A stretch of DNA of 64,000 nt from assembly GCA_905178155.1 (NCBI GenBank), contig CAJINV010000016.1, positions 1,749,102-1,813,101 on the forward strand, read 5' to 3'. Position 1 is the stretch's first letter. Each line of letters opens with the position of its first letter. The DNA comes from Amoebophrya sp. A120 (Eukaryota > Sar > Dinophyceae > Syndiniales > Amoebophryaceae). The position numbers and the translations under genes were made by a program. Shown in pieces: positions 29,705-41,200 of this stretch. The notes beneath the pieces are model-generated. The model was not told the DNA's origin. It ran no database searches and saw only the letters and a list, made by a program, of their open reading frames with translations.

Positions 29705-30520
29705 TTAGAGTTCTTCTGCGAAGTGAATGAATTTATCAACGACTTGCTGAACAACCTTAAGACAAAATACCTGTTCCGCCGCGCTTTTGAGCAGACTGCT
29801 GCCCGCTCTGTGCATGGCCGTGGTGGGTTCCACTACCGAGTTTTTCACCGAGGACTTCCTTATCGAGGACTTCCGAACTTCTTCATCCTCATCCACGTAC
29901 GGAACGGCGGACTGCAGCCACGGTGCCTCGGAGGCACGGACCGCGGAGATCGGAGAGACTTGCGACCTATGCATTGCAAAAGTATCGTACTAGTAGTAAT
30001 TGCAATACAAATTCGCTCAGCGTGACAAATGGAATTTATCATGCTGATTTGCCATAGGAACCAGATTTGTAATGCATGACTGCGATTACTACAAAGAGTA
30101 CGATACTTTTGCACAGGATACGACGCGTCCACCAGCGACTTCATGGTGAATTGCTGAGGATACTCCTGAGCATTCGCGCCGGACTCTTGGGATATCAACT
30201 GTAAAAATGTCTGGGTCTGGAAGAATCCAACTTGTCATGCTGATTTTGGATTCTAAAAAAATATGTATTGCGTGAGCAGCAAAGAGAGTCTAAGTTTTGC
30301 TACACGGAAAGAGCATTTGTCATGCGGTATAGGCATCAGGAAGCCCTCACAATCTGTGATGCTAGGGCATGCATCACAGACATCAGGAGTCATGCTAAAT
30401 GTGCATGACAAACCTGGAAATCTTCTAGACCCAGACATTTTTACATTTGATATGGGAGTCCGTCCGCTGGAAGTGGCTGTTTTGATGTTGATGTTGTTGT
30501 GTCGACTTTGATGTACTACA
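29705..30520 (-). CDS. Unrecognised protein, 3' exons
   Basis: Exons of about 30453-30520, 30121-30192 and 29705-29967 are joined by removing a family A and a family C introner with their repeats; the frame runs QHQNSHFQRTDSQESG ... MKSLVDASQVSPISAV to the stop at 29705. The tail (LKSAAEQVFCLKVVQQVVDK, then FIHFAEEL) is helical; the middle is acidic, then basic and Ser-rich. The frame meets an upstream stop near 30535, so an acceptor such as ATGTAG and further 5' exons are needed. No family recognised. Confidence 0.5.
29968..30120. mobile_element. Introner family C (153 bp)
   Basis: TIR TATGCATTGCAAAAGTATCG / CGATACTTTTGCACAGGATA; flanks CGACC and CGACG. Removal gives VDASQVSPIS in frame. 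Confidence 0.95.
30193..30452. mobile_element. Introner family A (260 bp)
   Basis: TIR TATCAACTGTAAAAATGTCT / AGACATTTTTACATTTGATA; exact TGGGA repeats. Confidence 0.96.
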
Positions 30521-30769
30521 TGTAGAAGTAGAATTTTAGTATACAACCACGCCGAATCATCAAGCCGAAAACTGTCCTTGCGAAGATGTTGAAGAAAACA
30601 GTGAAGATCATGATCTCGTGTGCATGTGCATACTTCGCCGCTCATGACGATCGCATGCGTGTCAGCGCCGCCGCATAACAAAGTAGATCGTGCAGTCACA
30701 AGCACATTACAACCACAAGCTAACATCACAAAAAATTCACCCGATAACAATAGAAACAATGTATTCAAA

Positions 30770-31891
30770 TCAATACGGTGCCCCGACGGTTGCGGTCATT
30801 CTATTCATCGGCGTGGTTCTGGCCATGGACGGGCTGGACGCCGGCGGCTCGTTGCTCATTCGGCTTTCCCGCACGGACCCCCTCGTGGACTGCCTGGTCA
30901 CTACGGTTGTGGATTGCCTTACCGAGCTGTCGCGCAGCAACACCGAGGCCGATTGCTCGTTGGACGCGGCAGAGGTCCGCCGCGTGGGCGAGGCGGTGGA
31001 GGCTTTGGAATTCTCTATGATGTCTCCCCGAGAAGTCGATGAATTTTGGTTCATCAAATTATCGTCCGCCATCGCGTTGGTCGCATGCGACTCCCGGATG
31101 GCCTCCATGTTGAAATGCGCGTCCGCGTGACTGTCACGGTTTCCCGTGCTCTGTTCATTCGCTAGCCCCGTCCCGTAGTCCGTGGCCGCACCGTAGTCCA
31201 TGTCCGTGGTGTCCTGTGTGGCGATGTTTAATGTTTTTGCTGGCTGGTCAGTCGCTACTTCTTCTCCTTGATTTATCTGCGCCCCCGCTTGTTGGGGAAC
31301 TTCTACAACATCTCCTCCGGCTGCTGGAGGTGCGTCTACAACAACTCCGGGAGCAGGGGGAGCAGCAGCAGCACTTGATCTAGTGGCTGTGTGGTCCTCC
31401 TCAACCGCAGGGGAAGAACCAGCGCTCGCAAGTTTTGGAGGTTTATTCTCGTCACTTTTCTTCTTTTTTGTCGACTTGGTTTTGCTTGTCGTCGCCGTGG
31501 TGAAAGTGATATTCGTCGGCTGTGGCTCCTTATCGCTGTCACCGTCCCCGCCCTTGTTCAGCGCGCCTAAGTTAAAACCTTCGCCCTCGGGTTGGATGTT
31601 GCCCTTCGGGAGGGCCGCCGGGGGAGCAGCAGGAGGAGCTCCTTCTATGCGGAAATAACCGGTTCTCAGGAGAGCGGAGTTCTTACTTGTCGTTTTATTT
31701 GCCGGTTGTTGTTGATGATCCTGGTGCCTAGAACTACTTCCTGCTTGATGTATGTGTATCGGTATTACATCCCCTTCGCTCGATAAAACCCTTTTCCCCG
31801 GCTTGAACTTCTCTAAAAGTCGCGAGTGTTGCCAAGACTTCTTGCTGCCCTGCCTCTGCGAGGGCGACGCCGTAACTTGTTCCAGAATCAT
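30770..31891 (-). CDS. Unrecognised disordered protein, 373 residues, no introner
   Basis: One uninterrupted frame from ATG 31891 to the stop at 30770. Composition is Ser/Thr/Ala/Pro-rich with Lys clusters (TSKTKSTKKKKSDENK) and Pro-Ala runs (APPAAPPAALPKG), typical of an intrinsically disordered protein; no domain seen. A start just after an AG could also be an exon boundary. It stands out as a long coding stretch without any introner between heavily invaded genes. Confidence 0.5.
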   Translation of the reverse strand: MILEQVTASPSQRQGSKKSWQHSRLLEKFKPGKRVLSSEGDVIPIHIHQAGSSSRHQDHQQQPANKTTSKNSALLRTGYFRIEGAPPAAPPAALPKGNIQPEGEGFNLGALNKGGDGDSDKEPQPTNITFTTATTSKTKSTKKKKSDENKPPKLASAGSSPAVEEDHTATRSSAAAAPPAPGVVVDAPPAAGGDVVEVPQQAGAQINQGEEVATDQPAKTLNIATQDTTDMDYGAATDYGTGLANEQSTGNRDSHADAHFNMEAIRESHATNAMADDNLMNQNSSTSRGDIIENSKASTASPTRRTSAASNEQSASVLLRDSSVRQSTTVVTRQSTRGSVRESRMSNEPPASSPSMARTTPMNRMTATVGAPY

Positions 31892-32885
31892 CTTCCTGTT
31901 TTATTGCAGTTGTCGCGGCCCTGTTGGGAGACGGCGACGGCGTCGTGCTCGATTAGGCTAAAGGACAATCAACATCGATCCATGTGCATTGAAATCGGGG
32001 CGCGCCGGTGGTCGTGGGTGCTCTAGTTATGTCATACGTTGATAGAGCTGCATGTGCATTTTGAAAAACTACATGAGACTTCATGTTGATGAACTTATTT
32101 TTTCGTTTTCTTACATAGGATACAACGCTAGTAGAGAAAATAATGTAAAAGTCGGGGAATAAGACGGGATATCCTGAGGTATTTCGGCAAAGACAAACAG
32201 CGATGTTGAGGATGACGACTTAAAACACGACCAAGAATACGACGAATACACGAACAACGCCACGCACGAAAAAACTTGAACGAACGACACACAGGAGCTG
32301 GACAACAATCTATAAAGAAATAATTTGCACGATATTAAAAACGCGATGTCGCTGCTTACTTCTTGTGCCACCGAGGTTTTTGCACCTTCGCACGACACCA
32401 ACCGAGAAATCAATCAGTTTCAACAAAATGAATTTTGTTCTACCGAGAAAGATGAAGACTACCACTACAGGACGGTGGATTATAACCGAGAACGTCACTT
32501 GGCATGTGGTTCGTACTAGAGAGGGTATCTAACATTGTGTTTGTGTACGAACCGAGAGTAAGTTTATCGACTGTCAGTGAAGAGACCGAAACAAAACGAC
32601 ATCGTTTGTTCTCTGGCACCTGCGGGTGGACCGAAACAAAATTCTTTCAAAAATCAATCGAGTTTTCTATAATTTTCTCAGTAGTGGCACAGGCGACAGC
32701 AACGGCTGCCAGCACTTCATTGTTTTCGGCGCTAACTCAATTATATCTTTCCACGTTTTTTGTTTCAGTAATCAGCTCCGAGCTCCTGGCTCAGCTTCGC
32801 GAAATCTCTACCAGCAGCTATGCGACATCACTAGCGAAAAACTTGCAACAGCAAAAACTACATACGATACTGTCGAAATAGAATC
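31892..32885. other. Intergenic, nothing recognised
   Basis: Mixed to AT-rich sequence with short frames on both strands; no domain or splice pair supported. Confidence 0.5.
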
Positions 32886-34212
32886 CTAATTCGCAGCTAC
32901 CACCTGCGGCTGCTGATTCTGGGCTGCACTCTGCGGCACGACTGGAGGAGCACCGCCGACTACACTCGTTTTCGCAGGAGCGCAAGAAGTGCTCTCCGTA
33001 GTTGTACTCGTGGTCGTGGCCACTACTGCTGCATTATTGTTCGCCGCCGTCACTATTTGTTCACTGGCCACCGCAATTTGCAAGTCCAGCATCCGCCGCT
33101 GCTCGTAGGTCTGCTTGATCTTTTCCTTCAGAAACTCGCACTTCTTCTCGATTTCTGCCGTTTCTCTGTCGAGCTGCTCCTTCGATCTCTTCGTCTGATG
33201 TTGTTCCTGCCTGCTTCTGGTGCTGTTCGGCTTCTTGTGTTTGTTCACCGAGGAAGACAACCCCGAGGTGGAAGAAGATGGTGTTGAAGACATCTTCGTC
33301 GTCGCTTGACCCAAGAACTCCTGCGTACTACTTCCATAATGTTCCGTTGCTGGGCTGGCGGAAGCTGACTGCACAGTTTGGTGCTGCAACAGTAACCCCT
33401 CGTACGCGTCCTTTATTTTGGTCAGCAAGGGGCCAAAGGCCGTGTCCCGAGTTATCACTTCGTCGAAGAGGTCTGGGGTATAGTTTTGTAAGGACTTTTT
33501 GCTGGAGTTAGTGCATGAGATTGGGCTGCGTCATCGCCTGGGCTGCGTCGGCGTACTAGAAAGAGTAAAAGAAAATGCAGGACCGGATATGGATATGTGC
33601 ATGACCGAAACCGACGCACGACGTGCAAAAAATGAAGTAAATACCTTGATAGATTTTGAGCCTTTTGTCCGCAACATACGCTGCAGATTTGGAACTCTTG
33701 TTCTCGCTCATGATTTTTGAGGTGCCACTCTCTGACGTCGCACCACCGACATTTTTAGAAGCTGCGCCACTACCTGCAGCCGCGATTTTGGGGGCGCCGC
33801 TTGCCGTTCCTGCTGCGCTGCCCAGTGCGCTCGCCGAAGAGGTCCTCGAGCTTGCGGATTTTGAGCCGGTAACCTTGTTCGCAGTTCGGGCACTGCTCGC
33901 TGAGGACCTTGAATTGGTTGCCGAAAGTTGTGGGGGAGAAGAAGTGCTGGGAAGCTGTCCGGTGGTACAAACGTTGTTCACTTGGGTTGATGTGCCATGA
34001 TTTATTGGTGTCGTAATTGATGTAGTAGTGCTCGACGCCGGTAGTAGCTCCTGGTCCGGATTATTCGCATTCGTCTTCGCACGGGTGCTGTGCTGCGAGG
34101 AATTTGTTCCTAGAGTTGACAAAGTACCGCCACCTGCCGGAACTGCGGAAGAAGCTGTACCACCGCCGTTCTGCTTCCAGCGACGCGGAGGCACGGACTT
34201 CGAGGTTCGCAT
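32886..34212 (-). CDS. Coiled-coil protein with a TSNAXIP1_N-like segment
   Basis: ATG at 34212 (MRTSKSVPPRRW), stop at 32886. Two exons (33645-34212 and 32886-33472) around a GT-AG intron (33473-33644, GTATTT...CCCCAG) give 385 codons. The splice creates RLKIYQ|DLFDEVITRDTAFG, followed by PLLTKIKDAYEGLL. This resembles the N-terminal domain of translin-associated-factor-X-interacting protein 1 and related ciliary proteins (recalled pattern, not searched). A coiled coil follows (REQLDRETAEIEKKCEFLKE-type), then an Ala/Thr-rich tail. The N-terminal 170 residues are Ser/Ala-rich and disordered. A flagellar or centriolar role would fit the family but is inference. Confidence 0.6.
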
Positions 34213-35206
34213 GGTACAGCTTCTACGTGGTTTCTTCTTGAAGTAGACAACTTTCAAAAATTACTCTGGTTGCAACGAGATTCCGCTTCGTTTTCTTCTG
34301 CTCCCTACGGCCAGATCGGGGGAATTAGAGACACCATAAGAGGATCTTCATCACAGCCTCGACACAAGGACGCACCAGTCAAGCCATTTAGCCAGTGTCG
34401 TGCCCAATGCGGAAGCTCCCACCTCGCTCAGCAAACAAGAGGAACAGTGCCACGACAGTTGTGATGATGTGACATGATCAGAAAGGTACGGAAGAACTAC
34501 ACCATGTAGTTCCACAAATTATCACGCAACCGAATCATACGAAACCAAAAGGACAGTTGGACGCGACACGACCGGAGGGGCCTCCAGACCTTAAACTTAA
34601 TGTATTTCCGTCCGATCCCAGCCGCAAGGTATCTATGAATAGAGCTCTGCTTGAACGCCGGTCTTCTGGCGTGCTGCGGCCTCGACGTCGGCCTTGTTCA
34701 GAACGTAGTTCTTTTCATTTTTGGTATACTTGTTTTTTGTACAAAAGTTGAAACGTCAGATTTATTTTCGGATTCGGGTACATGAGGTGCATAGTTCTTC
34801 GCTAAAGACTATCAAAGTTTTGATTTGCTGGTGGCAACTGTTGATCCACTGTTCATTTTCAATTTCTTTTCAACAATTTATTCAACTTCGCTGTTATTCA
34901 TCTGGGAACTACAAAAATAAGTCGTGCTGCAGGTAGTTTCAAGTGTCAAAATTCAAAGCAGATTTTGTCTATTTTCTGTTTGTTCAAGACGTCGCTAATA
35001 CACAGTTCAATCATTCAAGGAATCTGGTTCTCAACGAGGAGTTTCGGTACTAAACTGCTATCATCTTACAAACAAGGCAGAAGCTCTGTGACATCGTTTT
35101 TCTTTTGTTTCTGCTGATGAAAATTTGTCTTTCAATAATTCCTAAAAGTAGGTATGTGCTTGTGCTAGTTCTCCTTCTCCCACTACAATAGTACCCCGGT
35201 TATTCA
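34213..35206. other. Intergenic, nothing recognised
   Basis: About 1 kb between two minus-strand genes. AT-rich from 34700 to 35160. It would hold the promoter of the gene starting at 34212 and the 3' end of the gene ending at 35207; no motif is confidently seen. Confidence 0.5.
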
Positions 35207-38200
35207 TTACAGGTTGTTGTGGCGGTTATCTCCGCCCTCCTGGTCGAATCCCCCCTGCGAGTGCAGCTGTGTCGTTGCGTCTTCGATTTCCATATGAACT
35301 GCAAAAGTATCGCACTTCTCGTATAAATGCATTACAAATTTCCCCAGCATGAGAAATAAAATTTGTCATGCGGATTTACCGTAAGAAAAAAATTTGTAAT
35401 GCATGACTGCAATTACTACGAGTGCGATACTTTTGCACAGGATATTCCATGGCCAGAAAGTGGATGGCCTGCTGGGCGGAGACAAAAGTCGCTTGTTCGT
35501 AATTTATCCTCTCTTCCGCCCACCGTTTGAGCTATCCTGAGGAAAAACGTCCCCGCCCCAGAGTTGTCATGCAGATTTGCAATGCCGAGGACATTTGTGA
35601 TGCGCATACCCATGAGAGGCATTTCCCATTGCGTTTTAGAACTTGTAATGCTGTAAACAGGATAAGGAGACGGATTTGTTATGCGGCTTCCCTTGCTAAG
35701 CTGCACGACAGTACAGCCTGCAACTTGTCATGCGTGACTCCCAAAACTCCTAGGTTTGTGTTGCAAAATCCCCATCTTGACTATGTTGGGGTGGGGACGT
35801 TTTTACACAGGATATGAGCCGCTCGCTGTTCGTCTCTTCTGCGTGCTCGGACATGTAGTACTGTTCTTTTTCTAACTCCTTCATGTGCTCCTTCTCCGCC
35901 TCAAACTGCCGCACGTTATCCCGGGGTAAAATCCCCCCTCCCCATATCGAAAAGGTACGTCGCAGAAGATTTGCAATGCTGATTTGCGACCACAAATGCT
36001 CTCTATCTTGCAAAAAGGCAACTCCACAGGCTCCGCCGCATTATGCAGGCGGTTTGTGATGCTGTTTGGCCTACAGCGCAGACGTTTCTCATGCTAAGCG
36101 CCTAGGCCACAACCTCTCTACTCAGGCTTGATGTGGGCCTGCAGTCCTCTTCAGCAAGACAAATCTGATTTGTGTACACAAATCCAGCAACACAAACTTC
36201 CGCTTCAATATGGGGAGGGGGGATTTTTCATTTTGATACACGTGCGCACCTCGTCCGGACGCGTCGTTCAGTTTCTTCTGCCGGGTCTCGTCGTGCAAAA
36301 ACACGTCCATCATATCAACTGCAAAAGCGTCTGGGTCTGGAAGAGTGCCAGACTTGTCATGCAGGTGTTCCGTTACCCATGAGGTCTGGTATCTAGGACA
36401 TAGCATGACAGATTCTGTGAGAGTTCTACCATGCCTATCCTGCATGAGAAACTGCCTCTCGACTAGGTCAAAAGTGGACAGCTTTTGGTAATCACGCAAC
36501 ACAGATTTTTACATGATTCAGATTTAGCATGACAAGTTGCTGTGTTCCAGACCCAGACATTTTTGCATGTGATACATCATCCACTTGGCCAATTTCGCAT
36601 CCTCGGCCCGCCGCCTTCTCTTCTCAAACTCGTTCACCTCCGCCTCCATGAGCTGGATTTTCTTCTCCAAAAGATGCTTTTCCCCCTCCGGAGCAGCGGC
36701 AGAAGAAGATGTGGTAGAATTGTTGTTTCCCAAACCGTTATTCAGCCACGACCACGGACGTTCATTCCCTAAAAATTAACCACCCCCATCCTATTTTTCA
36801 TGCAAAACATGTATAAAGTTCTGTTTTTGTCATGCAAGAAATGGATGGGGATGGTGAATTTTCAGGGAGTAACGTTTTTCTTGCGCTAACAAACGGTCGT
36901 ACTCCCGCATCAGTTGCGAGATTTCAAATCCTTTTTTGCTGTAGAGCACCAACTTCTGCCGGGACTCCAGGTAAGCGTTCCAGTGTTTCGCACACCGCTT
37001 GGCCACACGATAGAGGTACCAACCCAGTTCTGCGGACCCTTCGTATCCCAGAGAAAAAAGCTAGCTCATCTTCACGTTTGTATCAATCAATGCAAAAGTG
37101 AATAAAAACACACACAAAACTCTGTCTTGCATAGCCCTGAGACAATCATGCTAGTATGGGCCCGGCCTCCCTTCTCGATTTTGTGACTGTGAGTGTATTC
37201 AGTTAAGTAATACAAAGGTGAAAATATGCTACATTTTTTTGTGAAATACTTCTTCCGGGACATTGAGCGGTTCTTCAAAGTCCTCGTCTGAATTCAGTTC
37301 GCCTACAGCAACGGCCCCTCCGCTCGCCGCCCTCTCTCTATTGCTTTTGCTTCGCTTCCACTTAGAGATTTTTTTCCGCACCTCCTCGCGCACTTGATAA
37401 GTTTTCGCGCCTTCCAGCATCGAGTCCGCGATGTGTTCGGGATTCGCCATATGGCGCTCTCAAACGTTACATTCATCTCAAGAACTGCTGCATAATTTGT
37501 CATGCAAAACTCTCATCAGCATCTACACCATGAAGCTGCTACTTCACATGACAAATTTCCGAAGGGCCAAACAGCATCTAGATCTGTGCCAAACCCGTAC
37601 TGCAAGAGGCGCAATCTTCCCCCTTTCACTCTTGCTGTTTTTGCATCACAAATTCATGTGACCGTTGAGAATGTAATGTTTGAGAACTCCATACGGCAAA
37701 CGCAGCAGGTACATTTCCAGCCAGTCCCCGTAGTCCACCGGGGCCTCCACCCCGGGTTCCACCTCATCACTCAGCAGCGGCGAGGCAAACTCTTGCTCGC
37801 AGACCAGCCGGGGCAGGTACATCTCGTTTTTATTCACCCTCATCATGCCGCCGTCGGCAGATTCTGTTCCTCGGGGCTGAAACGCGGTGGACAGCAACGA
37901 AGGTTCTTCCACTTCCTCGTCCTTGTCGGGGCAGTCTGCGTCGCGACCCGGAACGCAGTCATCGTCGTCGTGGTGGTCTACTCTGGTTAATTCCTTTGAA
38001 GAAGATGTAGTTGCCGGCGTGGTACCGGCGACGAGGGGCGACATCTTCTCGCCCCGCACGGTTTCTTGGTTTACTACGACGTTACCCACATCTTCGTTGG
38101 CCTGTTGGTCGCTTTCGTGCCGTCGCTCGCTCCTCGCCCGCCGCGCGAGGCCCGCGACTTCGGTTTGGGTCACGGAATCGACCCCAATGTACTGAAAGTA

Positions 38201-41200
38201 CTCCATGGGGAGGTCGACAAAGTCCCGCAACCGCTGCAGTTTGGAGCTGTACCCGTAGAAAGCCTTGATCACGTTCAGGGACTCCTTTTCCGACCCGCGC
38301 CAGTAGTGCGTCACCTTCCCCACGTTCGGTTTCTTGTCCGCCACCGTGACCATGGTCCCGCAGACCGGCGGTTTCTTGTCGACCAACCACGACCCGGCAC
38401 ACACCCCGGCAACCTCGGTCTTTGCGTGGTCCACAATCAAGTCGTCAGTCTCGAACAGACATCCGTCCTCGTGCCCGCAGATCAGGTCGTACATGCTGCA
38501 GTACATCTTCGACTCCTTCTTGGTGTAGGCGGTGTCGAAGAGTTTTTTGCCCAGGTTGGAAATATCAAATGCAAAAATGTCTGGGTCTGGAAGATTGCGA
38601 GATTTGTCATGCTTGTCTGGCATGGCGAAAAAGTTTGTGATGCGTGTCCAAGAAGAGACCCTTTTGCCCGTCATGCAAAAACGCAGTTTCTTATGCGAAA
38701 AACAGAACACAAAGAAGCGCAGACGTTTCTCATGCTTGGCTGTGCATTACAGAGCATTCGCTATTCCCAACACAGCATTACAAGTTTCCAGACGCCCCAG
38801 ACATTTTTGCAATTGATAGGAAAACGGGTTCTGCGAAACCCAATCGGTGAAGCCCTCCACTTGCTCCATATCCGACCCTTCGTTCGTCGCGCACCCGGAC
38901 ACGATACACCGCGGTTCTCGTGTAGGATCATGTTGATCTTCTTGCTCAGCCTTTATTGTATCTTTTTCTTCCTTATCCTGTGCAAAAGTATCGTACTCGT
39001 ATAAATTATGCATAACAAAGTTCCTCAGCATGAGAAATAAAATTTGTAATGCTGATTACCTTAGGGAAAAGATTTGTAATGCATGATTGCAATACGAGTA
39101 CGATACTTTTGCACAGGATATTCCTTCCTCCCCTCTACAACACCGGCGGCCTCTTCCTCGAACCGCAATACCATGTGGATGTCCGTCTGTTTCCGCACAT
39201 CCATATCAAATACAAAAATGTCTGGGTTTGTCATACTAGAAGAATGCCAGATTTGTCATGCTAGTCTGGCATGACTCGAGAATCTGTGTTGCATAGGCAC
39301 GAAAAAGCCCTGCTACCTGTCATACAAAGACGCAGTTTGCCATGCGGAATACGTAAGAGATGGCAGCCAAAAAATTTGTCATGCATAGCTTTGTATTGCA
39401 GTGCGTCTATCATTCATTTTTAGCATTACAAGTTTCATCCAGTTCCAGACCCAGACATATTTGCATTTGATAATCCATTTCCTCCTGCGATTGCGCGTGC
39501 GTGTACTCACCATCCCGCCTGTGGTGCATATGCCGTTGAAAACAAGTACCGCCACCGTACTAGTGAGACTTGGTATTGGTTGAACACTTTGTTCAACAAC
39601 AATAAACCTGGAAGTCATCTTCAATCATATAGATTAAGGGATACAAAATGGATGATCTCTGTCATGCCGAGTCACTGGCCGACGTTATCTTCCCGTTCTA
39701 GTATATACAACGAGTGCGATACTTTCTTTGCATTTGATAGTGCAGAACGTGCAGCAATTTCCTTTCCGCGGTGCTTTCCTGCAAGCGTTTGTTGCTGGTC
39801 TTGAGCCCGTGTTTTGCTTTCTCTTCTTCTTCCGGGGGGAGAAGTCGGTACTGTCCCTGTTGTGGGTCCAGCCAATCACTGCTGGTGATCCGGGACTTTA
39901 CCTCGTTGAACACCGTGTCGCACGGGTTCTTTTTTGACAAAGAATCCTCGTTGACGCCCCCGCGCCGCGGTTTTACTTTCCAGATGATGCGGCACTGCTT
40001 CGTACAGTAGTCGTTGTGCGGACAGATCTCTTCCGCAAGTTTGTCCACCGTTTTTTTCTGGAACGGCCACCATTTTTTGTTCAGTCGCTTCATCGTAGAA
40101 GTTTTCTTAGTTCCAGTATCAAGTTTTTCTTCTTTCGTCCTCAGTTGCTGCTCCACGAAGGAAGATGATGACCCTACTGATGAAATCGGTTTAATATTGT
40201 TCAACTTCAACCTTTCTCTCGCATGCTTTTTTTCCAACACTCTCTTTACCTTTTTCCGCCAGGTGTGTTTCAACCGGTTTCTTTCCAGCTTTTCAACAAA
40301 GGAGAAGGACTGTCTTGCTGTGCGGAAAGGTTGCGGTTCGAGATGTTGCGGGTCCTCGTCCTGCTGCTGCCGTTGCTGCTGCTCTGTTCTTCCCCCGAAA
40401 GAAGTAGTAGACCTCGTAGAAGTTCTTTTTGTTGTCGCTTTATCCAGTATCCTTTCGATGTTTTTCGCCATTTTGTTGTGATACTGTTGTTCCTCTTCTA
40501 CTGTCAACTTGTTCAACAACATCGTGCTTTCCTCACTTTCATCCTTTATTTCGGCAAACGAAGAGGAAGAAGCAGCTGCTGAAATCATCGCCGGGACATC
40601 TCTTTGTGTGATTCCGTGCTTGAGTCGGCGCTCCGGAGCAGGCTTCTTTTTGTTTTTCCATTTCCTGTACCGCCCAAGGAGCGAATTACTAGTATATCGC
40701 TTCTCGGACTCTTCCACCTCCGCCTTCATTGCAGAGTCCGTCGCTCGTTGCGCCACCTCTGCGTCCGAACTTGTAGCTGATGTTGCGTTGTAGAATTTTT
40801 GAAACCGCTCCTCTTGCCGCAAAATCCTGGCGACGGAGCTCACTTTTAGCTCTAAACTCGCGAAGAACCTCCCGATCCGCGCGTTGTCGACCTCGTGCGC
40901 CAAAACGTTCGCCTTGTCGCGCTTTTTTTCTCGACCGGATGTGGCCGGATCGAAGTCATCTGTCACTGCGAAGAACGTGTCCCTCTTGAACACCCCGAAT
41001 TCTTGTATGACAGTGCACAACCCCCCCTCATTTGTAATGCAAAGTACCAAGCTCGCACCTTGCTCGCAAGCACTGCTAGCATGACAAATTTCGGAACCTC
41101 AAATAGTACTACAATCCGCATGCAGATTTGTCATGCGAACGCCCCTCTTCTGCTGTGGCTTGTGTTGCTGCTCATGCCATGCAACTGAGGGGGAGGGGGA

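Noticed and set aside
37694-38710. Reading frames that run from exons straight into family A elements (for example ending PDPDIFAFDI).
   Set aside because: The same peptide pieces recur wherever family A occurs and break conserved motifs elsewhere (DnaJ, kelch). They are chance open frames of the element, not real protein termini.
38974-39120. TATCCTG at the 5' end of family C and E elements looks like the U12-type donor (A/G)TATCCTT.
   Set aside because: Only some families begin this way (others begin TATCAAATG, TATGAGAGT or TATTAC). The same word occurs at both ends because of the palindrome. I see no AC end or U12 branch site near the 3' boundary. U12 splicing does not explain the whole set.
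39490-39515. A 26-bp GT-AG interval (GTGAGTACAC...CGCAG) near 39500 in the giant gene.
   Set aside because: Too short for an intron, and the frame through it is open and joins correctly after removal of the element at 39529-39739.
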